64,000 nucleotides of DNA from Aedes albopictus (Eukaryota > Arthropoda > Insecta > Diptera > Culicidae), in the NCBI RefSeq assembly GCF_035046485.1, contig NC_085138.1:427849265-427913264 (forward strand). The letters are read 5' to 3'. The position numbers and the translations under genes are program-made. This document shows, one piece after another, positions 45,367-55,446 of the stretch (within the stretch, counting starts at the first letter, position 1; each line of letters starts with the position of its first letter). The notes under the pieces are model-generated. The model worked only from the letters and a program-made list of their open reading frames with translations, ran no database searches and had not been told where the DNA came from.

Positions 45367-45500
45367 TTAGTTGGTTAAAGCGCCGGACTAGCGATGACGG
45401 AGTCGTGGGTTCGAATCCCACCAAAACAAGTGGTAATTTTTTCACATATTTATCTCTCAATTTGCCTAAAAATACTTCAAGTTTTTACGTCTATCTTCAG
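45366..45500 (+). repeat. tRNA-like unit, truncated third copy
   Basis: Begins inside the A box (CTTAGTTGGTTAAAGCGCCG), has an intact B box GGTTCGAATCC (45408-45418), and continues with the same non-tRNA tail as the arms at 59126-59547. It lacks an ~18-bp stretch of the tail that is bordered by TTTGCC direct repeats in the fuller copies. The 5' end is the duplication junction. Confidence 0.85.
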
Positions 45501-46279
45501 AAGTTGTTGAAATGTTTTGGTTGCGTAAATAGTACGTAAAGCCGCGAGTACATGGGACAATTCCAAATAAATAATGTCAAGGAAGAGAGAAGTCGCTGGC
45601 GTTGGTGCAGCAGTCCATTATCGACTTCCTGCATCCGATGAATGAGGCAGTTAAGGTGCAACAACCGTCATATCAAAGGGAAGCACGAAACTTTGGCATA
45701 CCATGTATTCGGATTATTCCAGGAGTAACATAAGAATCTTTTACATGAATGTCATTATCAATTATTCAATTTGTTTTGATCATTGGTGCTTGGCACAAAC
45801 TTCGCAAAAGGAGGTAAACGCGCTTCTGTAGCCGACCTACTGATGATCATTGATGACCTTCACTTCGTAGTTGCTACTCCGTTTCAAGAGCTCATACTTT
45901 ATTGGATCAATGAAGGCGCTGACCACGCTGTTACGGTCATCCTGGGAAGGGAAGGAATATTAGTGCGCCCATTGATTAGAATTCACTATGGTAAGCAATG
46001 CGATCTATGCAACCGTGAGCAAACACACATACACACAATTGTGCCATCTCACAATTCGGAAGAATGGTGAGACATTGTGGAGTTCCTGATAGGAATTAAG
46101 AACAGGCCTTGTTAAACGATTGTTCCTGTTTTTCTGAACAACTTTGCCGAAGACGATACTTTGCTATCTGCTTTGGATCCCGAAATAGAGAAGTTTAAAA
46201 CTGTACTTGGCAATTTATGCCACCTGGCGATGAAATAACCGACTTAAGGCGAAACTGGAAGCATTTCCTCATTTTTTTG
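45501..46279. other. Unassigned DNA
   Basis: A 95-residue plus-strand frame at 45783-46070 has no motif I recognise. No repeat ends. Confidence 0.35.
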
Positions 46280-46635
46280 GTTTTTGATTTTTTATTAAAT
46301 AACGAAGGAATATTTTCAAAATCGGTTTTCGTGCACATGTTGAGTATGGATCAAGGTATCTCCTGATTTTTTTTTTCCTGGTGGAAAATGTTTTTCATTT
46401 TTGCAGAAACCATTTTTGAACAAAATTTCATAAAAAAATGGTTTCTGCACAAATGGAAAAAAAAATCCACCACGAGAAAAAAAAAATATCAGAAGATGCC
46501 TTGATCCATACTTTACATGTGTACGAAACAGCCGAGGGCTGAAAGTCTCTTTAATAAAGACAAATCAATCAATCATGTGTACGAAAGCTGATTTTGAAAA
46601 TATTGCTTCGTTATTTAATAAAAAATCAAAAACAG
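46280..46635. repeat. Foldback interrupted by a 45-bp retroposon
   Basis: The outer arms TTTTTGATTTTTTATTAAAT, then CGAAG, and the inverse near 46610-46634; inner arms GCAGAAACCATTTTT and AAAATGGTTTCTGC meet near 46430. The small insertion at 46529-46573 lies in the right arm. Confidence 0.85.
46529..46573 (+). mobile_element. 45-bp retroposon tail with 13-bp target duplication
   Basis: CATGTGTACGAAA is repeated exactly at 46516-46528 and 46574-46586. The insert reads from GCCGAGGGCTG through TTTAATAAAGAC to an ATCAATCAAT tail. It is a severely 5'-truncated retroposon whose 3' end has tetranucleotide repeats. Confidence 0.9.
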
Positions 46636-46811
46636 ACTATTCTCGAACTTCTGAACAACTTTACCCAAGACACTATTGTTCCTAATAAACTGGATCTTGA
46701 GATTACGCATATGATACCTTATGAGAGCTGGTGAGTGCGCAACTAGCTTTGCATAGCGCCTCTATCAGCCAAATTTCCAACTAATCGGATGGAGCCTTTG
46801 TATAGTAGATC

Positions 46812-47930
46812 TTGAAATACACCTTAGATATTCGGTATATTTTCTATCAATTTCAGGAGTACAACTTGCAGACCCATAATCTGTGTATGGATTTCAAGGC
46901 GGTGTACGATTCAGTGAAGCGAAACGAGGAATGGCAGATTGTGATCGAACATGGTTTTCCGGCGAAGCTCATAAGACTGATTCGTGTGACTCTTGACGTA
47001 TCGAACACTTGAGGGTTTCGGATGAAATTTCGTCATCGTTTGTAACTTTTGACGGACTGAAGCAGGGTGAAACTCTTTCGAGAGCTAAAGTGCAAAGGAG
47101 CGGAACCATACTTCTGGGCTTCGCGAACGATATCGACATCATCGGGAACGACCTTAGAGCCGTGGAAGAGGCGTTCATACCTTTTAAGAGGGAAACTGTG
47201 AGGATTGGACTTACGATTACCACTACAAAGACCAAGTACATGATTGCTGGTGGTCAATGTCGGTCCGACCGTGCGTGGTAGTGGTGACGAAGTGGTGCTA
47301 GATGGTGAAAAATTTGATGTTGTGGACGAATTTGTTTATCTTGGTAGTCTAGTGGCGTGCAATAATGATGTTACCTGCGAGGTGAAAACACGGATTGCGG
47401 TTGCGAATCGGGCATTTTTCAGTATTTGAAACCAGCTGAAGTCCCGTAGGCTGCAAACGAAGACAAAATTCATGTTGTATAGGACTCTGATTCTTCCAGT
47501 CGCTTTATACGGCCATGAATCGTGGACGTTGAGAGAAGCTGATCGGAGAACCTTTGGAGAATTTGAAAGTAAAGTGCTGCGAATAATACTCCGCGATTAA
47601 CTGGTGGACGGCATCTGGCGTCGTCGCATGGACTACGAATTGTACCAAGAGTATATAAAGAGATAGATATAGTGACATAAATAAAACATGGCAGGCTGTG
47701 GTGGGCTGGGCACGTAACTCGTATGCCAGAGGAACAACAAGCTTAAACCATATTCAGCAGAGAACCAAGAAGGGGATATGGGCTTCGTGGTAGGCCGCGC
47801 ACACGTTGGCTTTTTGCAGTTGAGAACCTAAGGGCTCTAAACGTTCAGGATGACTGGAAGCGATTGGGCTCGGATCGAGACCATCGGAGGCGAATCTTTT
47901 ATTCGGCGTAGACTCACCGCTACGAGTTGT
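46812..47930 (+). pseudogene. Non-LTR retrotransposon RT relic, internally deleted
   Basis: Plus-strand pieces: FQEYNLQTHNLCMDFKAVYD (palm motif A with its Asp), EHGFPAKLIRLIRVTLD, FVTFDGLKQGETLS, then a deletion, ILLGFANDIDIIGNDLRAVE (catalytic box FADD changed to FAND), IGLTITTTKTKYM, VDEFVYLGSLVACNND, LYRTLILPVALYGHESWTLR, ESKVLRIILRD, and a tail with RTRWLFAVENLRALNVQ. At least four frameshifts or stops. The loss between GETLS and the catalytic box removes the usual LLFNI segment. Confidence 0.9.
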
Positions 47931-49485
47931 AGCCCATCAAGTATCATGTATCAAGTAATACAAAAGTTAATATAGTCTGAGAAAAAGCAAGTGTGCACAG
48001 TTGCCCGCCAGACATCGAATTGAAGTGAACAACTTTACAACTCTTCACAGTAACCTGGCATTCTGCTTTAAACAAGAAATCCGCTGCACAAAAAGCGAGC
48101 AACAGAGCAAACTACGACACGGCGCGTTGGCGGTGGAATTTCCAGCTGGCTAAATGGTGGATATTCTCATTTGCTGCTGGTAGATCCACCACCTGCTGTT
48201 GCGTTGCGCTGCCATCAGCCACCAAACACAGGTTCCAACCACCACCACCATCCATTGTGTCCCCTCGTCGTCATCAGGCTCTGACCCAGCCAGTCAGTGG
48301 TGTCCGCGTAATTCTCGCAAGGATCGAAAAATCATGCTCCTTCAACCGGATGTTGCCACTGCTGGCTGTGGTGGTGGTTTTTTGAATAACGAAACCGTAA
48401 GCCAACGCATCAACATAACAGAGCGAACGAGAGAATCCCTTCAAGCATAAGCACAAGCTTCTGCAACGGTCGGACGACACGGGCCAAAAAATGATATGCC
48501 ATGCACGGCGGCGCGCACGGAACCGAATGATGATTACATTGCCGCTGTTTGAGTGAATATGCGTGGGTGTGTGTGGGTGTGTGTGTGTTTTTAGGGCTGC
48601 CTGTGGTGGGTCTTTTGAAAGAGCAGAAAAAAAAATGCGTTGGAGATATTTAACGCAACCAGAAAATGTGTGCACACGAGTGCACCGCAGTCCATCCATT
48701 AGAGCGGTTTCCACCGACACGGTTTTTAGCGATGTTGTTCGCTTTGGCAGACATTTCGGGAGTCACAAGAGATGTGTTTAATAAACAAGTATTTTCTGAA
48801 TTTCAAATCATTTCAGTGTTCACGTTAAGTCATTTTCATCTTAATTCAGTTGTCTTCAGATAGGTGTGGGACTATTTTGGCAAGAGGTCCTATTTTCACA
48901 CTTTTCATTGAGATACGTACAGTAAGTACGTACACTGGTCAACTGATATAAAATTGGCGGAGCTGTAGCGAAAAAAGTCTAAAATATGGCCCTCTACAAA
49001 CGCCTTTAGATCAGCACCAGGAATGTTCGTACTTAGAATACGATATATATTTACGAATATATTCCACAAAAACATTTTAGCTCAAAACTTTAGTGTAACC
49101 AACGCCCAGTTTTAAAACAACAATCGTGAAGCCATTTCCGGAACATTTTACTATCCAGTTCTTGCCCCGATCCCCATAAAACATTTTTGACCTTTCCCAA
49201 ACCACACACACATCCACACTTATATACGCACGTTTTACGAGACTGCTTTTTAAATGTCCCCCACTTATCCGTAGAAAACAGGAGCAGCTCAGAGAAAACC
49301 CGGATTGAGGGTTAAATTTTACTACGCTCAAAGTAATTAAAACGTTTATCCGACGCCGCTTCCACTGTAGCTAGAGCTGCAGATGAAAAAGCGGGAAAGT
49401 GTGAGGTTTCTCAGAGGTCGACAAATAATCTGGGAAAAACTAGGCAAGTTTTCGTTTCGTTTGACTGAAAATCTCAAAACAAATA
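47931..49485. other. Unassigned; GC-richer at 48000-48560
   Basis: Bases 48000-48560 look like single-copy DNA with CCACCACCACCATCC and similar runs; a frame at 48274-48720 (minus, 148 residues) contains a His/Thr/Pro run from a TG repeat at 48562-48590 and has no motif. Bases 48590-49485 are unassigned. Confidence 0.4.
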
Positions 49486-49486
49486 T

Positions 49487-49629
49487 AGCGGGCTTCGTGG
49501 CCGAGCGGTTAGCGGCGTCAGTCTTTAGGTATCTCGTAAGCCTCGAAGTGTGGGTTCGATTCCCGTTCCAGTCAGGGAAAACTTTTCGTCTAACGGAAAA
49601 TTCTCCACTGGGCCTCTGGGTGTAATATA
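49487..49629 (+). mobile_element. tRNA-derived SINE
   Basis: The head has a Pol III A box TGGCCGAGCGG (49498-49508) and a perfect B box GGTTCGATTCC (49553-49563) 45 bp apart, as in type II (Leu/Ser-like) tRNAs. The short body begins AGGGAAAACTTTTCGTCTAA and ends GGCCTCTGGGTGTAATAT. Translation frames over it are shadows. Probably transcribable by Pol III if intact. Confidence 0.85.
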
Positions 49630-49735
49630 GGGCCATCCATAAACCACATGGTCAAAAGGGGGGGAGGAGGGTGTCTGCCAAAAGACTACGGAAAGCCACG
49701 GAGGGGGGTTGGGGGGTCGCGACCAAACCACGTGT
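49630..49735. mobile_element. MITE fragment with G-runs
   Basis: The left end GGGCCATCCATAAACCACAT then GGTCAAAA, followed by GGGGGGGAGGAGGG. The right part has GGAGGGGGGTTGGGGGG and GACCAAACCACGTG inverted. It resembles the terminal sequence of the MITE at 59571-59740. The right end appears incomplete. Confidence 0.6.
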
Positions 49736-50330
49736 TTTTTTTTTTATTTGGTACTAGCTGTCCCGGCAAACGTCGAAACGAAATTCCGGGTAATTGGAAA
49801 TTATTTTGGAAGAAGAAAAAAATGTGAATGACGCAAATATTATTTCCATCGTTTGACAATTACGCTCATCTCTTCCCAGCTAGTAAAAAGTCGTATGAAT
49901 CGCTGAAAAAAGTCGTAAAGAATGACAAGTCTGTCCAGTAATTCGCGATATTATGCGATTTGCATTCGCCAACGAATACGGTACATGAATTGCACATGAA
50001 CAGACTCGATACTTGTGGGTTATTCCTTTTTACCGTTGACCAGTTGCCTTCCAGCTAAACCTTACTTCTCATCGCTTTCGATGATGTCAATGAGCTTATC
50101 GCGAAGCATCGTCGGCGGGAAACTTTTATTGGTATAGTGTCGGTATATGCGAATGTTGCATATGTGTGCGTGTCGAACATTTGCGCCGTAGCCGCTACAA
50201 TCAATCCATTTGGGGAGGTTCGGCTGTTCGAGCGCGCGAGTGGCGGCACTGTCAGATGTGTACAAAGTCGTTTGCGAGTTATATCATGAAAGTTTGTTTT
50301 TTTTGGATGACTGAATTTGGTGGGACGTCT
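49736..50330. other. Unassigned repeat-like DNA
   Basis: Starts with a T run and ACTAGCTGTCCCGGCAAACG, shared with 32276. The rest has two overlapping minus-strand frames without homology. Confidence 0.4.
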
Positions 50331-50450
50331 GTGGTTTCAGCTTGCAGTCACATAAATAAGCGTTGATTTTTTAATTCATCGCCATCGTTTCGATCCTCGG
50401 GTTTGGATCTTCTTTAGGGCTCGAAGTTAATCAACTTGTGAAGTGCCGTA
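50331..50450 (-). repeat. Left arm of an inverted repeat around a LINE
   Basis: About 120 bp pairing with 51903-52024. Shared words: GGCTTGCAGTCACA, AATAAGCGTTGATT and TTCTTTAGGGCTCGAAGTTA. On the minus strand it contains CTAAAGAAGATCC..GGATCGAAACG, similar in layout to a hammerhead ribozyme core, but with CTAAAGA where CTGANGA is required. Confidence 0.85.
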
Positions 50451-50454
50451 TATA

Positions 50455-51835
50455 CACGGAATGTTGTACCATTGCTGGTATCAGGTATCAGTAGGTCGGC
50501 TCTAGAGGCACGTTCTCCTCCATTCGGGAAATTTGTGCCATCGCCATGAACACGAGCCTATTCATCATTTACCTGACGGAGAAGGGAAGGAAAAAGGATA
50601 GGACATGGGAAAGGACAGGTAAAGGAATAGGATCGTCATACTCGCAAAAGCGTACCACAATGGGTTCCCATAGCGTCCTGAAAAGGACACTGTAATAATG
50701 CATAAAGCGTAAAGAGAGCCTATAGCTCTTTACCACAGCGGGTCAAGAACAACAGAACGTCCTGAAGATTCAGGTTTCTGAAGTCCCGGTTTCCGAGTAC
50801 TCGGAAACGCAATTGCGCAAAAACAGGACAGTTACATATTAAATGATACGAAGTTCCATAATCGGATTCACAGCTATCACATGCAAATGAATCAGCTTGC
50901 TGAATATTCGCCATGTGATAACTGAGTCGGCAGTGGCCAGTCAATGCTTTGACCAGCATGCTGCAATTCTGCTTTGACAGATTAGTTAGATACTTTGCCA
51001 CCCCTAGAGATGGCTCAGTACAATACAGTTTTGTTTGACGACATGACTCCAAACTATTCCAGTATTGTTTGTGCTGAGTGGCAGCCCAGGTGTCAATCTG
51101 AAGCTTCACCCAACACTTGGATACCGGAATAGCTGGCTCAGGGCCAATGAAGTCATGTGATGCTCCAGTGCGAGCTAACTCATCAGCCAATTCATTTCCA
51201 GCGATGGAAGAATGGCCAGGTACCCATACAAGGTGAACAGCGTTTGCTGAATTCAGCTCCTCAATTTGAGTTCGACAAGCGATAACTATCTTCGACCTGG
51301 AGTTGGCCGAAGCAAGTGCTTTAATAGCAGCCTGGCTATCTGAACAGAAGTATATTACTTTGCCCGTTACGTGCTGCTGAAGTGCAGATTGAACTCCGCA
51401 CATAAGAGCAAATATTTCGGCCTGAAAAACGGTGCAGTGTCTGCCAAGTGAATAAGACTGATACAGCCTTAGCTCACGAGAATAAACACCAGCACCTGCT
51501 CGACCTTCGAGAAGGGAGCCATCAGTGTAACATACGATGCCGTCAGAAATACTTCTCTCCAGATAACCAGATGTCCACTCTTCCCGGGAAGGGAATTTCG
51601 TGGAAAATGTCATATATGGAAAATTACAAGCAATTGTAAGATCACTTGGAGCAAGGACAACTTTGTCCCAATTCACCAAAAGTGGAAACAACGAGGTGTG
51701 TGTTGAACTGCGGTTCACAGGAGTTTCCTCTAGTAAACCGTGTACCCATAGGCGGTAAGTGCAAGAAAGTGCTTCTTGTATGAGATGAATGTGTAGTGGG
51801 GCAACGTCATTGCTGGTCATGGGAAACTAATTATG
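50455..51835 (-). mobile_element. 5'-truncated LINE with RNase H
   Basis: Minus-strand retrotransposon 3' end. It contains the open frame 50720-51820 plus a ~260-bp 3' UTR. The extreme 3' end has TGATACCTGATACC, i.e. short tandem repeats typical of some LINE tails. It sits between the inverted arms at 50331-50450 and 51903-52024, so it likely inserted in the loop of a foldback. Nearest relative in the window is the relic at 1-212. Confidence 0.85.
50720..51820 (-). CDS. LINE ORF2 C-terminus: RNase H and zinc-finger
   Basis: Open reading frame of 366 codons without stops, the 3' part of a non-LTR retrotransposon ORF2. Residues about 1-90 are the linker after the RT. RNase H spans about 90-220: Asp in CYTDGSLLEGRAGAG, Glu in FQAEIFALMCG, Asp in YFCSDSQAA, then WVPGHSSIAGNELADELA with the late His and Asp. 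All catalytic positions are present. Near the C-terminus CDSC..TSYHLICNCP gives a CCHC-type zinc knuckle, as in I/LOA-like clades. The RT and endonuclease are missing, so the protein could not mobilise by itself. The ATG start is only the first Met of the truncated copy, not the native start. Confidence 0.88.
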   Translation of the reverse strand: MTSNDVAPLHIHLIQEALSCTYRLWVHGLLEETPVNRSSTHTSLFPLLVNWDKVVLAPSDLTIACNFPYMTFSTKFPSREEWTSGYLERSISDGIVCYTDGSLLEGRAGAGVYSRELRLYQSYSLGRHCTVFQAEIFALMCGVQSALQQHVTGKVIYFCSDSQAAIKALASANSRSKIVIACRTQIEELNSANAVHLVWVPGHSSIAGNELADELARTGASHDFIGPEPAIPVSKCWVKLQIDTWAATQHKQYWNSLESCRQTKLYCTEPSLGVAKYLTNLSKQNCSMLVKALTGHCRLSYHMANIQQADSFACDSCESDYGTSYHLICNCPVFAQLRFRVLGNRDFRNLNLQDVLLFLTRCGKEL

Positions 51836-51902
51836 GAGGTATTTTCACACTGAGCAACGTTCGGAATGTTTTCGCACTTCAACCTTTTCGGATGTTTTAC
51901 CG

Positions 51903-52024
51903 TACGGCACTTCACAAGTTGATTAACTTCGAGCCCTAAAGAAGATCCTATCCCGAGGATTGAGACGTCGGCGATGGATTAAAAGAATCAACGCTTATTT
52001 CTGTGACTGCAAGCCGAAACCACT
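51903..52024 (+). repeat. Right arm of the inverted repeat around a LINE
   Basis: Partner of 50331-50450. On the plus strand 51936-51969 reads CTAAAGAAGATCC, a short loop, GGATTGAGACGTC. See the left arm for the hammerhead-like layout. Confidence 0.85.
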
Positions 52025-52621
52025 AGACGCATATCATGCACGTTATGTCACCTCTTTGCATCTGATCATCGATTAGCGGTGCACAGTTAAATCGCAAGCG
52101 ATAAAAATACAATCGATAAGCTGCGATGAGCACTCGTGAGGTGAAAATATGCAACATTGATAAAAAGAACATAAAAACTGTTTACAAATTCCACTCAATA
52201 TGATTACCAGAGTGTGAAATTGGTCGCGAGTTGACTGCGTGGTCTATTCGATGCTTAAGAAGTTCCCACGGACCTTGACCTCAGATTGGGAATCACTAAG
52301 CTACATTTTAGTATGTGCTCACGAAGGCGTAGAATCCGAAAAACTTTTTCATTTCGTCCTTGAGAAATTTCCGTGGCCCATAGATTGAAAACCACTGATT
52401 ATTTCAACATATACATCCTAGAGATGATCAATACGATAAACATTTGCACTTCTTCCTAGCACTTTAGATTCTTGAGAAATTCTTGTGACCCGTGACCAGG
52501 ATTGGGAACAGCTGATCTTTGCAAAACTGCTGAATTTAGGATTGTAACTAAATATTTCAAACTAAAGTAACTTATCACAGGATCAACACTTTGTAATTTC
52601 GATCTTCACAAACTGAATACC
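52025..52621. other. Unassigned AT-rich DNA
   Basis: No gene or repeat ends recognised. Confidence 0.4.
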
Positions 52622-52850
52622 AAGAAAATCGCGTTAAGTACTGTTCCTTTAAATTCCACTAAGAATTTGCATCCTTTGACAGATACGTATTTCGACCTCA
52701 ACTGTAAGGTCGTCTTCAGTGTCTTGTACTTGACTCGACTGTACAAGACACTGAAGACGACCTTACAGTTGAGGTCGAAATACGTATCTGTCAAAGGATG
52801 CAAATTCTTAGTGGAATTCAAAGGAACAGTACTCAACGCGATTTTCTTTT
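52622..52850. repeat. 229-bp near-perfect palindrome
   Basis: Arms of about 109 bp (52622-52729 and 52741-52850) around an 11-bp centre TTGACTCGACT. It starts AAGAAAATCGCGTTAAGTAC and ends with the inverse. One arm is also found alone at 1397-1526. The overlapping frames on both strands are mirror images of each other, confirming the symmetry. Confidence 0.95.
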
Positions 52851-53795
52851 TATTTACAGATATTCCCCTAACAAGCCCAGGTTAATCATCATCAAATGAA
52901 TACCGTTTACGCACTAAATCCTTATAACGGTTACTCAATTTACGCACTCATTTACAAATAGTACAATTAACGCTCAAGTTTAAGCACACCCCGTTTTGGG
53001 CGTTAATTATTCTGAGAAAAACCCATCCAACTTCCAAAAACCCTCCAAAATTAGAACCTTTATTACTATACCAGGTACTCTCCTGAATTATGAACGAATT
53101 CTAGCCTTTGTTGTGTCATTAGTACCAACTAGGAATGCAAATGAGTGACCGCTACCGGCTAAACAGAGAGCAGTTCAGGTAACCAAAAGCACGGGAGATA
53201 CGAATCTGCCTCAGTGAGGAACGGTAGCGCGATGAGAGTTTGATTTCTGCAGCTAGTGCAATAGTGCGCCAGTGACATCTATTTCCAGTGACCAGGAAGG
53301 AAGCCTTTTAATATAAAAAATGGTCTCAGCCAGGTGCAAGGAGATATACATTGCCTATTCAGTTAGACTACGCTGAGAGTATGGGTTCGATCTCCGGGCG
53401 TTCCTATTTTCGTATTGTAACAATCCAACCTAATGAACCCCTGTCTGGCGTGAACCCTGGACCATGTGGTTTTATCCAACATACTCTAACGAGAGGTCTG
53501 CTGTTTGCGCTATTGCTGAGATGAACTCTGATGATGATGATAATGATGAGAGATGGAGAGATTGGGAGCCTGGTGCTGTACGACAAAGAGAAGTGTTCGA
53601 TCGACAAAACGGGTCATTGTTAAAGTTATATTACATGTTTTTTTTCTGTTCGTGTTCTCAATAAAAGTTTAGATTGTTATTAAAACCTGTTACTGTATGG
53701 GAGAATCCATAAATGATGTTCATTCCACAGTGCAACACATAAAATGTGAAGTTTTCACCTCAGTTTCAGCAAATACCCATCAACACTTGCAAATA
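52851..53795. other. Unassigned; possible tRNA-like relic near 53380
   Basis: A B-box-like GGGTTCGATCTCC at 53385-53397 lacks a convincing A box. A (GAT)n stretch lies at 53530-53550. GGAGAATCCATAAATGATG near 53700 recalls the CCATAAA MITE ends. No genes. Confidence 0.4.
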
Positions 53796-54695
53796 AAGGG
53801 GATAGACAAAATGATCGGGATAGGCAAAATTTTCACTTTTCAAAAAATGTTCAACTTGCTGTAACTTTTCGAAAAATGCATCAAATATTCTCAAATTTTC
53901 TGTGTGAATTCATCATCTGGATATGTATCAGTGATCCAAATTCGGAAAAGATCGAGCTATTCTCCACTAAGTTATGAAGATTCTTGAAAAAGATATAATT
54001 ATCTGATAGTTAATTTTGAGCTGTTATATCTCCGGATTCAATGAACCGAATGCAATGAAATTTTGACCATTTATGACTTACATAATGAGCTTTGGAAGCC
54101 CTGTAAAATAACTTCAATTTCTTAACGCGGAAGAAAATTATAACGATTAGATTATTTTTCTAATAAAACACCAAATTATTCTAAACTTCAACATCGCTTC
54201 AAAATTCAAGATGCAAATTATAGTTAATTTTATTTCCCTCTAATTAACTTATATATAAATGTATTTTGAACGAAAGTAACAACATAGCCGCCAATAAATT
54301 GAAAAAGTAATGGAATGAATATTAAAAATAGACCAATTTACTAAAAAATTGTGAAATAAATGAAATTGTTATAACCTTTTCTTTTGTTAAAAAACTAAAG
54401 TTAAGTCAAACGTTTTTCAGAGTTCATTATATAAGTCATGAATGGCCAAATGAATCCGGAGATATAACAGCTCAAAATTGGCTATCGGATAATTATAACT
54501 TTTTCAAGAATCTTTATAAACTCGTGAAGAATAGCCCGATCTTTTCCAAATTTGGACCACTGATACACAACTAGTTGATGAATTCACAGTGAAAATTTGA
54601 GAATATTTATTGCACTTTTCGAAAAGTTACAGCTAGTTTAACATTTTTAGAAAAGTGAAAATTTTGCCCGTCCCGATCATTTTGTCTATCCCCTG
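53796..54695. mobile_element. 900-bp foldback element with TA duplication
   Basis: TA flanks both ends (53794-53795, 54696-54697). The ends read AAGGGGATAGACAAAATG and, inverted, CAGGGGATAGACAAAATG, then ATCGGGAYRGGCAAAATTTT. The arms are ~330 bp, moderately diverged, sharing ATCTCCGGATTCA and TTATAACTTTTTCAAGAATC-like words, around a ~220-bp AT-rich loop. TA target and structure fit a Tc1/mariner-type non-autonomous element. Confidence 0.88.
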
Positions 54696-54697
54696 TA

Positions 54698-54929
54698 CTC
54701 TTGGAGTTTGCTAGTTTATTTCAAAATTTTGATTAATTCCGTTTCTATCTAAAAACGATTTGCAAGTTAAAAAAAAAATTGGTCGTAGTTTTGTTTACGG
54801 TTTTTGACATAGTTTCTGAAAATGTAGCACAGTTATTTTTTATGAAGTTTTTTCCTCTAACCACTTGGCTTAGCCTCACCATAATCCTCTGTCTCCCACC
54901 GTTCCCTCGCCGAAATCCTCTTGAATTAT
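54698..54929. other. Unassigned AT-rich DNA
   Basis: Nothing recognised. The frame at 54779-54982 has no motif. Confidence 0.35.
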
Positions 54930-55440
54930 ATCTAAATCATCTTGAGGAATCCAGCAAAAAAAAAATCAAGGTAAAATACTAAAAGAAATACAAAAAAAAT
55001 CACGGGAAGAAATTCTAAAAGATTTTTTTAGAGAAATCTCTGAGTGGATTCCGGAAGAAATTCCTTAAGGAATCCCGCGAAGGAATTCTGGAGGAATCAC
55101 TATCAATATTCCTCAGAAAATCTCGGAAGGGATCCCTGACGGCATCCTTGAAAGAATCGCGAGAGAAAACATTGCAGGAATCTTTGAATTCATGTAGGAA
55201 TCCCTGACGGAAACCCAGGAATATTCCTAATGGAATCCTGGAGAAAATCATATTACAAATCCCATGATAAGAATAATGGAGAAAATTCAGAAAAAAAAGC
55301 GAATGGAGTTCCTGAAGAAATACCTAGAAGAATACTTGAAGGTTTCACAAGAAGAATCCTAAGTGGAATATTGGGAAAAATTCCATAAGAAATCCTGGTA
55401 CGAACTTTTCGACGATTCTCGGGAAGGACTAAGAGATAAA
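54930..55440 (-). repeat. Degenerate 12-base array
   Basis: Imperfect GGAATCCCTGA, GAAATTCC and GGAGGAATC words in the orientation of 19347-20700. The frames at 55015-55251 and 55253-55492 are array shadows. Confidence 0.85.
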
Positions 55441-55446
55441 TCATAT

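Noticed and set aside
52606..52885. Two nearly identical 70-residue proteins on opposite strands
   Set aside because: Artefact of a palindrome: both strands read the same sequence.
53385..53397. tRNA or SINE at 53.3 kb based on GGGTTCGATCTCC
   Set aside because: No matching A box at the right distance and no stem structure.
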